In this document: positions 8,136-14,673 of the stretch, piece by piece
Numbering within the stretch: position 1 is the first letter of the stretch
Layout: each line of letters begins with the position of its first letter
NCBI GenBank assembly: GCA_030669135.1
Contig: DAOVEE010000007.1
Coordinates: 1 to 23,268, forward strand
Reading direction: 5' to 3'
Origin: Candidatus Bathyarchaeota archaeon
Lineage (GTDB): Archaea > Thermoproteota > Bathyarchaeia > TCS64
DNA length: 23,268 nt
The notes under the pieces: model-generated
The model's database searches: none
What the model saw: the letters and a program-made list of their open reading frames with translations, nothing else
Told to the model about the DNA's origin: nothing
Program-made: the position numbers and the translations under genes

Positions 8136-8178
8136 GCATCTTCACCGAGAATGCTTCTTCTTCCATACATTACGAATC

Positions 8179-8228
8179 CTTTAAATCTGAGCCCTGTTGA
8201 TTCTTTACAGCCTATAAAAATAGGAGTG
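8179..8228 (+). promoter_or_regulatory. ribosomal operon promoter/leader before L3
   Basis: Two TATA-like boxes are present: CTTTAAAT (8179-8186) and TATAAAAA (8213-8220). The first would give a start near 8210 and keep the ribosome binding site AGGAGTG (8222-8228) in the leader. The second would start transcription at or beyond the ATG at 8236 and lose that site. I therefore favour the first. CCTAT-AAAA-ATAGG (8211-8224) is a perfect 5-bp inverted repeat that would pair with part of the ribosome binding site in RNA. Confidence 0.5.
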
Positions 8229-8235
8229 TCTACAC

Positions 8236-9246
8236 ATGCCAAGAACAAGATCACCGAAGCGAGGGTCGCGGTCCTACTCGCCACGTAAAAAGGCGAGAAA
8301 AGCTAACGGACGCGTCTCCTTCTGGCCAACCTTGGACGCAGAGCCGAGGCTGGTTGGATTCGCTGGCTACAAGGCAGGCATGACCCACCTGTTCTACGTA
8401 GAGGATAGCAGACGAGTTCCCGAGTACGGTAAGGAGGTGAAGGCCCCCGCAACCGTTATCGACACTCCGCCTATGCTGGTCGTCGCCGTCAGGGCTTACG
8501 AGAAAACCTACGACGGGCTACAGGCCATATCAGAAGCTTGGATGGCGAACCAGCCGAAGGACCTGTACAGGAGGATAAGCTTCGCGACGGATCCCCGTCC
8601 AGACGCCAAGCTGGCAGAGATCGAGAAAGACCTCGACAGGGTCGCCGAGATAAGGGTCATAGCGGCGACGCAGCCAAGAGAGGCTTCGGTCTCAAAGAAG
8701 GTCCCGGACCTTATGGAGATACCCGTAAGCGGGGGCTCCATGGAGGAGCGGTTCAGCTACGCTAAAGGGCTTCTGGGCCAGACTGTCACAGTGCAAGACG
8801 TCTTCGAGCCCGGCGAGGGCATCGACGTCGTCGCCGTGACTAAGGGAAAGGGTTTCCAGGGCCCGGTCAAGCGCTGGGGGGTCAGGATTCTCTCAAGAAA
8901 GTCTAGGAAGAGTAAGAGGGCGGTGGCCTCGATTGGGCCGTGGGTGCCGAGGGGCGTCATGCCTCAGGTGCCGAGAGCCGGCCAGATGGGCTTCCACAAC
9001 AGGACCGAGTACAATAAAAGGATAATGCTCATGGATGAGGATGTGGATCGCGTTAACCCCAAGAGCGGCTTCAAGAACTATGGCTTCGTGAAGGGCGACT
9101 ACCTGCTCCTCAAGGGAAGCGTTATGGGGTCGTCCAAGAGGCTTATAAAGCTCAGGAAGACGGTTCGCAAGATAAGTTACCCTGAGGAGCCGCCGCAGAT
9201 CACGTACCTTCACACCGAGTGGCAGAAGAGGAGCGCAGAGCAATGA
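8236..9246 (+). CDS. rpl3: large-subunit ribosomal protein uL3 (L3P)
   Basis: This 336-residue protein has the normal archaeal L3 length. It binds 23S rRNA early in assembly and reaches toward the peptidyl transferase centre with an internal loop. The basic N-terminus (PRTRSPKRGS), the GFAGYKAGMTH segment, the tip region KGFQGPVKRWGV and the MGFHNRTEYNKRI segment identify the family. The ATG at 8236 follows AGGAGTG at 8222-8228. It is the first gene of the ribosomal cluster and overlaps L4 by four bases (ATGA at 9243-9246), which implies coupled translation. Confidence 0.97.
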   Translation: MPRTRSPKRGSRSYSPRKKARKANGRVSFWPTLDAEPRLVGFAGYKAGMTHLFYVEDSRRVPEYGKEVKAPATVIDTPPMLVVAVRAYEKTYDGLQAISEAWMANQPKDLYRRISFATDPRPDAKLAEIEKDLDRVAEIRVIAATQPREASVSKKVPDLMEIPVSGGSMEERFSYAKGLLGQTVTVQDVFEPGEGIDVVAVTKGKGFQGPVKRWGVRILSRKSRKSKRAVASIGPWVPRGVMPQVPRAGQMGFHNRTEYNKRIMLMDEDVDRVNPKSGFKNYGFVKGDYLLLKGSVMGSSKRLIKLRKTVRKISYPEEPPQITYLHTEWQKRSAEQ

Positions 9247-10007
9247 AGGTACCTGTATTCAACCTGAAGAACGAGAAGATCGACGAAGTCGAGGTACCCA
9301 AGGTCTTCGAGACTCCTGTGAGGCACGATGTGATCAAGCGAGCCGTCTTAGCTCTCCAGAGCACGAGGTTCCAGCCCCAGGGCAGGGATCCAATGGCTGG
9401 TAAAAGGACGACGGCCGAGTCGATGGGAACAGGCCATGGCACAGCCCGAGTCCCTAGGCTCAGGCAAGGCAACAGAGCCGCCTTCGGCGTAAGCATCGTA
9501 GGCGGCCACGCGGCTTTCCCTCCACGCTCGGAGAAGGTCATCGTGAAGCGGATCAACAAGAAAGAGAAGAGATTCGCCATTAGGTCGGGAATCGCAGCCA
9601 CGGCTGTAAAGGAACTCGTAGAACATAGAAGCCACAAGGTAGCCGAAGTGAAGCATATTCCCATCGTCATCGACGACGATGTGGAGAACCTAACAAAGAC
9701 CAAGGAAGTAGAGGAGCTCTTCCAGTCCCTGGGAATCTGGGCGGACGTAGAGAGAGCCGACCGGAAGAAGACGAGGGCTGGGAAGGGCAAGATGAGGGGT
9801 CGCAGGAAGAAGACAGGGAAAGGGCCGCTCATCGTTGTGTCAGAGGACAACGGAATATCCAAAGCAGGCAGAAACCTACCTGGAGTCGATATAGCCGACG
9901 TCCACAGCCTGAACGCGGAGCTTTTAGCCCCCGGGGCGCACCCGGGCAGGCTTGTGGTGTGGGGCAGATCGGCCTTCGAGAAGCTCGACGAGGTGTGGGG
10001 GGCCTAA
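9243..10007 (+). CDS. rpl4: large-subunit ribosomal protein uL4 (L4P)
   Basis: This is a 254-residue L4 protein. The segment GTGHGTARVPRLRQG starts the long loop that lines the exit tunnel in known structures; GGHAAFPPRSEK follows. The C-terminal half ends with the archaeal WGRSAFEKLDEVWG. An upstream GTG-type extension is open to 9219, but the ATG at 9243 overlaps the L3 stop and has GAGGAG upstream, so I use it. In bacteria L4 represses its own operon; no such target was shown here. Confidence 0.96.
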   Translation: MKVPVFNLKNEKIDEVEVPKVFETPVRHDVIKRAVLALQSTRFQPQGRDPMAGKRTTAESMGTGHGTARVPRLRQGNRAAFGVSIVGGHAAFPPRSEKVIVKRINKKEKRFAIRSGIAATAVKELVEHRSHKVAEVKHIPIVIDDDVENLTKTKEVEELFQSLGIWADVERADRKKTRAGKGKMRGRRKKTGKGPLIVVSEDNGISKAGRNLPGVDIADVHSLNAELLAPGAHPGRLVVWGRSAFEKLDEVWGA

Positions 10008-10008
10008 G

Positions 10009-10269
10009 ATGGAGGCACACAAGGTAATCCATTACCCCCTCATGACAGAGCGCAGCGTTAACATGATCGAGTACGAGAACAAGCTCGTGTTCATGGTGGA
10101 CCGCAAGGCGACCAAACACATGATAGCTAAGGCTGTCAAGGAGCTATACGAGGTAGAGGCAGAGACCGTAAACACCCTCATAACCCGGAAAGGTGAGAAG
10201 AAAGCCTTCATAAAACTAAAAGACGAATACGACGCATCAGACATCGCCATCCGTCTAGGAATACTGTAG
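10009..10269 (+). CDS. rpl23: large-subunit ribosomal protein uL23 (L23P)
   Basis: This 86-residue L23 protein sits at the tunnel exit, where it contacts signal recognition particle and nascent-chain factors. The core starts VIHYPLMTERSV and ends with AIRLGIL, both typical of archaeal L23. The frame is open 57 bases further upstream, but that part lies inside L4 and does not resemble L23; the ATG at 10009, one base after the L4 stop, gives the standard length. Confidence 0.95.
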   Translation: MEAHKVIHYPLMTERSVNMIEYENKLVFMVDRKATKHMIAKAVKELYEVEAETVNTLITRKGEKKAFIKLKDEYDASDIAIRLGIL

Positions 10270-10278
10270 GTGTGAACC

Positions 10279-11004
10279 ATGGGTAAGAAGATAAAGGTAC
10301 AGAGGAGAGGCCGCGGCACAAGCCAGTTCAGAGCCGCCAAGATGAACAAGATCGCACCAGCCAAGTACCCCACGCCGACAAACGAAAACAGGACAGGAAC
10401 CATCAAGGAGCTTAAACACGAGCCGGGAAGAGGCGCGCCTCTTGCGTACGTCGAGTTCGAGCCGGGCTCAGGGTTCTACTCTTCAGCCATCGAAGGAACA
10501 TACATTGACCAAGAGATAACAGTCGGACCCAACGCGCCCCTACAAGTGGGAAACGTGCTCCCGCTGGGAAGCATCCCAGAGGGAACCATGGTCTGCAACA
10601 TCGAGCTGAGGCCCGGGGACGGCGGGAAGATAGCGCGGAGCTCTGGCAGCTTCGGCACAGTTATAGCCCACACCCAGACCCACACATCGGTGAGGGTTCC
10701 ATCCAAGAGGACAGTAACCATACACAACAATTCGCGAGCCACATTAGGGATCATCTCAGGGGCCGGACGCAAAGAGAAGCCATTCCTCACGGCAGGCGAT
10801 AAAGTGCACGCCAAGAAGGCAAAGGGGCACAAGTACCCGGTGGCTCACGGCGTCAAGATGCCGGCCGCGATGCACCCTCACGGCGGAGGCCGCCACAGGA
10901 GGCCCGGAAAATCTACGACGGTGTCCAGGCATGCGCCTCCAGGCGCAAAGGTAGGGCTCATAGCCGCCAGGAACAGTGGAAAACGCCAGAGGAGGAGAAA
11001 CTAA
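10279..11004 (+). CDS. rpl2: large-subunit ribosomal protein uL2 (L2P) with an altered conserved loop
   Basis: This 241-residue protein is L2, needed for subunit joining and close to the peptidyl transferase centre. The N-terminal GRGTSQFRA, the central beta barrel and the C-terminal TTVSRHAPPGAKVGLIAAR are typical. The loop just before HPHGGG is not: the usual RG-x-AMN-x-x-D/E-HP pattern reads HGVKMPAAMHP here (ending at Pro200). His199, the conserved His of this loop, is kept. The ATG at 10279 has AGGTGTGA just upstream. S19 follows after 36 bases containing a perfect palindrome. Confidence 0.96.
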   Translation: MGKKIKVQRRGRGTSQFRAAKMNKIAPAKYPTPTNENRTGTIKELKHEPGRGAPLAYVEFEPGSGFYSSAIEGTYIDQEITVGPNAPLQVGNVLPLGSIPEGTMVCNIELRPGDGGKIARSSGSFGTVIAHTQTHTSVRVPSKRTVTIHNNSRATLGIISGAGRKEKPFLTAGDKVHAKKAKGHKYPVAHGVKMPAAMHPHGGGRHRRPGKSTTVSRHAPPGAKVGLIAARNSGKRQRRRN

Positions 11005-11034
11005 GGGTTATATAACCCCTATCTGTTAAGGTGA
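11005..11034 (+). promoter_or_regulatory. palindrome and ribosome binding site before S19
   Basis: GGGTTATATAACCC (11005-11018) is a perfect 14-base palindrome that begins at the base after the L2 stop. It contains a TATA-like centre and leads into ACCCCT (11015-11020), as in two other promoters of the window. AGGTGA (11029-11034) is a strong ribosome binding site 6 bases before the ATG at 11041. If the centre were a TATA box, transcription would start near 11038 and drop that site, so the palindrome may instead act as an RNA hairpin or a protein site. Confidence 0.45.
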
Positions 11035-11040
11035 GTGAAA

Positions 11041-11424
11041 ATGCCCAAGGACTTTAATTATCGCGGGAAGACCGTCGAGGAGCTTCAATCCATGTCCATG
11101 GATGAGTTCATCCAGCTCCTCCCATCGAGGATGAGGAGAAGCCTACGCCGTGGACTCAGCGCAGAGCAGAGGATAATCCTAGAAAAGCTGCGCAGACACT
11201 CGAACAAGCCTCTAAGGACACACGCGAGGGACATGATCATACTCCCAGAGATGATCGGGAGATCGATCCATGTCTACACCGGGAAGGAGTTCAAAGAGGT
11301 CAACATAACCGAGAAGATGCTCGGGCACTACCTAGGCGAGTACGCCATCAGCATGACCAGAGTCCGCCACGGCCGCCCAGGCATAGGGGCTTCTCGTAGT
11401 AGCATGTACATACCGCTGAAGTAG
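11041..11424 (+). CDS. rps19: small-subunit ribosomal protein uS19 (S19P)
   Basis: This 127-residue protein is archaeal S19, part of the small-subunit head where it contacts tRNA and helps form the inter-subunit bridge. The N-terminal YRGKTVEELQSM, the central ILPEMIGRSIHVYTGKEF and the C-terminal FKEVNITEKMLGHYLGEY are typical. A GTG at 11035 in frame is possible, but the ATG at 11041 is at the right distance from AGGTGA. A 192-base gap follows, which splits the usual S19-L22 pair. Confidence 0.96.
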   Translation: MPKDFNYRGKTVEELQSMSMDEFIQLLPSRMRRSLRRGLSAEQRIILEKLRRHSNKPLRTHARDMIILPEMIGRSIHVYTGKEFKEVNITEKMLGHYLGEYAISMTRVRHGRPGIGASRSSMYIPLK

Positions 11425-11476
11425 CTTCTACATCATATTTAACTAAACTCTATTTATCCATTATATTCCTCTCTTT

Positions 11477-11517
11477 ATGATACACTCTTTTCTTGTATCA
11501 TTTTCCTCGCATTTTTA
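11477..11517 (+). terminator. hairpin terminator after S19
   Basis: ATGATACA (11477-11484) and TGTATCAT (11494-11501) form a perfect 8-bp stem with a 9-base pyrimidine-rich loop. TTTTCC follows the stem at once, and ATTTTT comes a few bases later. The surrounding 11425-11520 stretch is AT- and T-rich. Together these fit an end of transcription for the L3-S19 unit, full or partial. Confidence 0.55.
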
Positions 11518-11565
11518 ATGGAATCATTCAGGGTTCAACACCTTCCCGGGGATAGGTTTAATTAC

Positions 11566-11582
11566 ATGAACCTTTTTATATC
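11566..11582 (+). promoter_or_regulatory. putative promoter for the L22-SecY unit
   Basis: TTTTTATATC (about 11573-11582) is a good TATA box about 40 bases before the ATG at 11617, giving a predicted start near 11605 and a leader of about 12 bases. Upstream, GGTTCA (11532-11537) and TGAACC (11567-11572) form an inverted repeat just ahead of the box, a possible protein site. The gap 11425-11616 holds no gene. Confidence 0.55.
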
Positions 11583-11616
11583 AAGCCTCGATTCAAGATA
11601 GGCGAACGGTGCGTAT

Positions 11617-12078
11617 ATGCCAACCTGGAAATACTCGGTGCAAGGGCTCGACCCAGACAAGACTGCATTAGCCAGCGGCAGAGATCTAAGGATAAAGCCG
11701 AAGGTTGCTAGAGAGATCTGTCACCACATCAAAGGAATGAAGCTGGAGGAAGCGAAGGGTTTCCTAGAGGATGTCATAGAACTGAAGAAGCCAGTGCCGT
11801 ACTATAGGTATCGTGGGAAGATCCCTCACAGGAAAGGGCTGCAGGGACACGACGCCGGCAGGTTCCCAGAGAAAGCAGCGCATGAAATCCTGAAGATCCT
11901 TGAATCAGTGGAGGCCAACGCCGAGTTCAAGGGGCTGTACGCAGACAGGCTACGCATCATCCACATGGCCGCCCACCGGGGGAGAGTCATCAAGAAGTAT
12001 ATTCCAAGGGCCTTCGGCAGAGCCTCACCCTACTTCAATCACATGACCCATATCAAGGTCGCAGTTGAGGAGTACTAA
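11617..12078 (+). CDS. rpl22: large-subunit ribosomal protein uL22 (L22P)
   Basis: This 153-residue L22 protein has the archaeal length. Its long beta hairpin lines the exit tunnel. The segments KYSVQGLDPDKTA, ASGRDLRIKPK and YYRYRGKIPHRKGLQG, and the C-terminal RASPYFNHMTHI, are family features. It has its own putative promoter and starts the second ribosomal unit. Its TAA stop overlaps the S3 start by one base (TAATG), so the two are translated together. Confidence 0.96.
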   Translation: MPTWKYSVQGLDPDKTALASGRDLRIKPKVAREICHHIKGMKLEEAKGFLEDVIELKKPVPYYRYRGKIPHRKGLQGHDAGRFPEKAAHEILKILESVEANAEFKGLYADRLRIIHMAAHRGRVIKKYIPRAFGRASPYFNHMTHIKVAVEEY

Positions 12079-13052
12079 TGTCGGTTATTAAACGAATAAT
12101 ACAGGATAGCATCGAGCGCGTCAAGGTGGACGAGCTCCTAATGGATGAATACGAGCAGGCTGGCTACGGCGGAATAACGCTAACCAAGACTCCTTTGGGG
12201 GCACAGATCAATCTCTTCGCCATGAGACCCGGGCGGGTCATCGGGAAGAGAGGCAGGGCCATAAAGGCGGCATCGTTACGCCTGGAGACGGAGCTGGGGC
12301 TACCCAACCCTCAGATAACCGTGGTAGAGGTGGAGGTTCCAGAGATGAACCCCCGGATCATGGCGTCGCGGATAGCGAACGCCCTTGAACGAGGCGTTCA
12401 CTTCAGGAGAGCCATTTTCTGGAGTCTGCGCCGCATAATGGACAGCGGAGCCATCGGGTGCGAGATCCTCCTGAAGGGACCGCTGAGGAGCCAGAGGTCA
12501 AGGTTCGAGAAGGTCGTCGAGGGCTACGTGCCAAAGTCCGGGGACCCTGCGCTGACGTATGTACGCCACGCGACAATGCACGTCAAGATGAAAAGAGGCG
12601 TCCTGGGCGTTACGGTGAGCATCGTGCCGCCGGATGCGAAGTTCCCCGACAAGGTGAGCCTCGATGAGCTGCCTGAGATAGAGTATAAGCCACCGATAGT
12701 TGTTGAGCCGGAGACTCCTGAAGCGGAGGCTCAGCCAGAGGGCGAGGAGCCGACATCGGAGGAAGCTGAAAAAGTGGTGCTCCCCGAAACGCCTAAAACA
12801 GAGGCGTCGGAGGAAGAGGTTGTTGTGGAGGAAGCACCGGCCGCTGAGGAGGTTTCCGTCGAGGAAGCAGAATCTCTTGTGGAAGAGGGATCTATAACAG
12901 AGGATAAACCTGAGGTGGTCCCTGAGACCGTTGAGCCTATTCCTGAAGAGGAGCCGACTACAGTGGAGACAGAGACCGCTGAGAAAGAGGAGCCGGCCAT
13001 AGAAGAGACAGAGGCGGCCAAGACAGAGGAGCCCGAGAAAGAGGAGGAGTAG
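12078..13052 (+). CDS. rps3: small-subunit ribosomal protein uS3 (S3P) with long acidic tail
   Basis: This 324-residue protein is S3, at the mRNA entry channel of the small subunit. Residues 1-193 form the normal protein: an N-terminal KH domain with the RPGRVIGKRGRAI loop, and the S3 C-terminal domain with RGVLGVTVSIVPP. Residues 194-324 are an added tail that is very rich in Glu, Pro, Val, Thr and Ala, has almost no basic residues and looks disordered. Acidic S3 tails occur in some archaea, but this one is long (131 residues). The tail DNA keeps the same frame and is full of GAG/GAA codons; the mirror-image Ser-rich frame on the other strand is an artefact. L29 follows after two bases. Confidence 0.96.
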   Translation: MSVIKRIIQDSIERVKVDELLMDEYEQAGYGGITLTKTPLGAQINLFAMRPGRVIGKRGRAIKAASLRLETELGLPNPQITVVEVEVPEMNPRIMASRIANALERGVHFRRAIFWSLRRIMDSGAIGCEILLKGPLRSQRSRFEKVVEGYVPKSGDPALTYVRHATMHVKMKRGVLGVTVSIVPPDAKFPDKVSLDELPEIEYKPPIVVEPETPEAEAQPEGEEPTSEEAEKVVLPETPKTEASEEEVVVEEAPAAEEVSVEEAESLVEEGSITEDKPEVVPETVEPIPEEEPTTVETETAEKEEPAIEETEAAKTEEPEKEEE

Positions 13053-13054
13053 AG

Positions 13055-13255
13055 ATGCCTATTCTTCGTATGGATGACATACGTGACATGGACACCGAGG
13101 AGAGGCAGGAGAGGCTCCAAGAGCTCAGGACAGAGCTCGTTAAGATTAAGACCATGATCCGGGCAGGCGGCTCAGTGGAGAACCCCGGTAGAGTCAAGGC
13201 CCTAAGGAAGACCATAGCGAGAATCCTGACGGTAATGAACGAGGAGGCGCAGTGA
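13055..13255 (+). CDS. rpl29: large-subunit ribosomal protein uL29 (L29P)
   Basis: This 66-residue protein is L29, a short two-helix protein near the tunnel exit. It has the LQELRTELVKIKTMIRAGG helix and NPGRVKALRKTIARILT helix typical of archaeal members. The GAGGAG repeats at the end of the S3 frame serve as its ribosome binding site. In many archaea an eIF1/SUI1 gene follows L29; here Rnp1 follows directly, one base after the stop. Confidence 0.94.
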   Translation: MPILRMDDIRDMDTEERQERLQELRTELVKIKTMIRAGGSVENPGRVKALRKTIARILTVMNEEAQ

Positions 13256-13256
13256 G

Positions 13257-13538
13257 TTGGCCCCTCGAACCCCAGAAAACATTACCCGCCATGAACTCAT
13301 AGGGCTGGAAGCAGAGGTTCTGAAGGATAGCAACCCATACAACGTAAACACCCGAGGAACCATCATAGATGAGACCATGAACACCCTCGTCATCGATGAC
13401 GGCGGAGCTAAACGCATAGCAAAGAAAAACGCAGTGTTCAAATTCAATCTCAAAGGCAAAGCCGTGAAAGTCGAGGGCTGGGCCCTCGCAAGTAGACCCG
13501 AGGACCGGGTAAAGAAAAAAATTAAACGAAGATGGTAG
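13257..13538 (+). CDS. rnp1: ribonuclease P protein component 1 (Rnp1, Pop4/p29 homologue)
   Basis: This 93-residue protein matches archaeal Rnp1, the Sm-like-barrel subunit of RNase P that supports cleavage of tRNA 5' leaders. Family features are ELIGLEAEVLKDSNP, the GTIIDETMNTLVIDD strand pair and the closing GWALASRPEDRVKKKIKRR. The start is TTG at 13257, with GAGGAGG at 13241-13247 as ribosome binding site. No better ATG exists before the conserved region. Its place between L29 and S17 is the standard archaeal location. Confidence 0.93.
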   Translation: MAPRTPENITRHELIGLEAEVLKDSNPYNVNTRGTIIDETMNTLVIDDGGAKRIAKKNAVFKFNLKGKAVKVEGWALASRPEDRVKKKIKRRW

Positions 13539-13554
13539 GGCGAGACGAAGATTG

Positions 13555-13866
13555 ATGACACTTAAGAAACCGGAGCTGGAGTGCGACGAGTTAGACTGCC
13601 CGTTCCACGGCACACTGGCCGTCAGGGGAAGAACCCTGGAGGGCACCGTGGTAAGCACGCGGATGCAGAAATCCGTCGTGGTCCAGATGTCATACACAAG
13701 ATACAACAAGAAATACGAGCGTTACGCGCGGATGCGTAGTAGGGTAACCGCCCACAGCACGCCCTGCATCCCCGTGAAGGTAGGCGACACTGTAAGGATA
13801 GCAGAATGCCGCCCGCTCAGCAAGACCAAGAACTTCGTGATCGTCGAGGTATTGAAGGAGGCCTAG
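13555..13866 (+). CDS. rps17: small-subunit ribosomal protein uS17 (S17P)
   Basis: This 103-residue S17 protein binds 16S rRNA early in assembly. It has the archaeal N-terminal CDELDCPFHGTLAVRG, the OB-fold strand GTVVSTRMQKSVVVQ, and the closing RPLSKTKNFVIVEVL. Cys residues in the first segment are usual for archaeal S17. The ATG at 13555 is preferred; TTG at 13552 would add one Met. L14 starts five bases after the stop. Confidence 0.95.
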   Translation: MTLKKPELECDELDCPFHGTLAVRGRTLEGTVVSTRMQKSVVVQMSYTRYNKKYERYARMRSRVTAHSTPCIPVKVGDTVRIAECRPLSKTKNFVIVEVLKEA

Positions 13867-13870
13867 CCGG

Positions 13871-14290
13871 ATGTCGAAGAGAATAAAGCGTAGGATTCTA
13901 CCAAGGCGAAGGACCTCAGGTGGCCTCACCATCGGTAGCATGCTCAACTGCACCGACAACACTGGCGCCAGGCGCCTCAAGATTATCCAGATGGTGGGCT
14001 ACAAGGGTAGGAAAAGGAGGCTACCCACCATCGGGGTCGGCGACCTCGTCACCGTCTCGTGCCGCGAGGGCACTCCCGAGATGAGGAAGCAACTGTTCAA
14101 CGCCGTGGTCGTCAGGCAGAAGCGCCTATACCAGAGAACCGACGGCACCAGGGTCCAGTTCGAGGACAACGCGGCCGTGATTCTGACACCGGAAGGCACG
14201 TTGAGGGGCTCAGACGTCAAGGGCCCCGTGGCCAGGGAGGCCGTGGACCGATGGGCGCGACTCGGTAACATAGCGAGGATGGTGGTCTAG
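13871..14290 (+). CDS. rpl14: large-subunit ribosomal protein uL14 (L14P)
   Basis: This 139-residue L14 protein is a little long because of a basic N-terminal segment (KRIKRRILPRRRTSGG). The conserved core has GSMLNCTDNTGARRLKII, the VVVRQKRLYQRTDGT strand and DNAAVILTPEGTLRGS. L14 forms part of an inter-subunit bridge. GGAGG at about 13857-13861 is the ribosome binding site for the ATG at 13871. The stop abuts the L24 GTG start with no gap. Confidence 0.96.
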   Translation: MSKRIKRRILPRRRTSGGLTIGSMLNCTDNTGARRLKIIQMVGYKGRKRRLPTIGVGDLVTVSCREGTPEMRKQLFNAVVVRQKRLYQRTDGTRVQFEDNAAVILTPEGTLRGSDVKGPVAREAVDRWARLGNIARMVV

Positions 14291-14671
14291 GTGAAGAAGG
14301 GAGCGAAGAAACCGTCGACAGTAAGGCGTAACATGTACAACGCGCCAAACCACAAGAAGAGGAAGTATTTATCTGCTCCGTTGTCACCAAGCCTCAGAGC
14401 CGAGTACGGCACAAGGTCGATGCCCGTGGTCGCCAACGACACGGTTAACATCACCAAGGGTGACAGGAAGCTAGCCGAGGGGAAAATACTAAGAGTGGAT
14501 ACCAAGGATCGAAAGATCTACATCGAGGGCGTCACCCGAACACGGCAGGATGGATCAACGGTTCAGATACCGATAAGGACAGAGAACATCATGATTACTA
14601 GGCTCCACCTTGACGACGAGTGGAGAAGGAACATGCTGGAGCGCAAGAGCTTCAGCGCGGAGGAGGAGTAG
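14291..14671 (+). CDS. rpl24: large-subunit ribosomal protein uL24 (L24P)
   Basis: This 126-residue L24 protein starts an early step in large-subunit assembly. It has the archaeal N-terminus (SLRAEYGTRSMPV), the KOW-type segment VVANDTVNITKGDRK and the closing LHLDDEWRRNMLERK. The start is GTG at 14291, immediately after the L14 stop. S4e starts two bases after its stop. Confidence 0.95.
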   Translation: MKKGAKKPSTVRRNMYNAPNHKKRKYLSAPLSPSLRAEYGTRSMPVVANDTVNITKGDRKLAEGKILRVDTKDRKIYIEGVTRTRQDGSTVQIPIRTENIMITRLHLDDEWRRNMLERKSFSAEEE

Positions 14672-14673
14672 AC

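Noticed and set aside
11585..11603. GCCT/AGGC inverted repeat before L22
   Set aside because: The stem is only 4 bp with an 11-base loop and lies mostly upstream of the predicted transcript start.
12731..13120. Ser/Thr-rich open frame on the - strand opposite the S3 tail
   Set aside because: GAG/GAA codons of the acidic tail read as CTC/TTC and shifted TCC/TCT on the other strand, which gives the Ser-rich text. It has no independent support.
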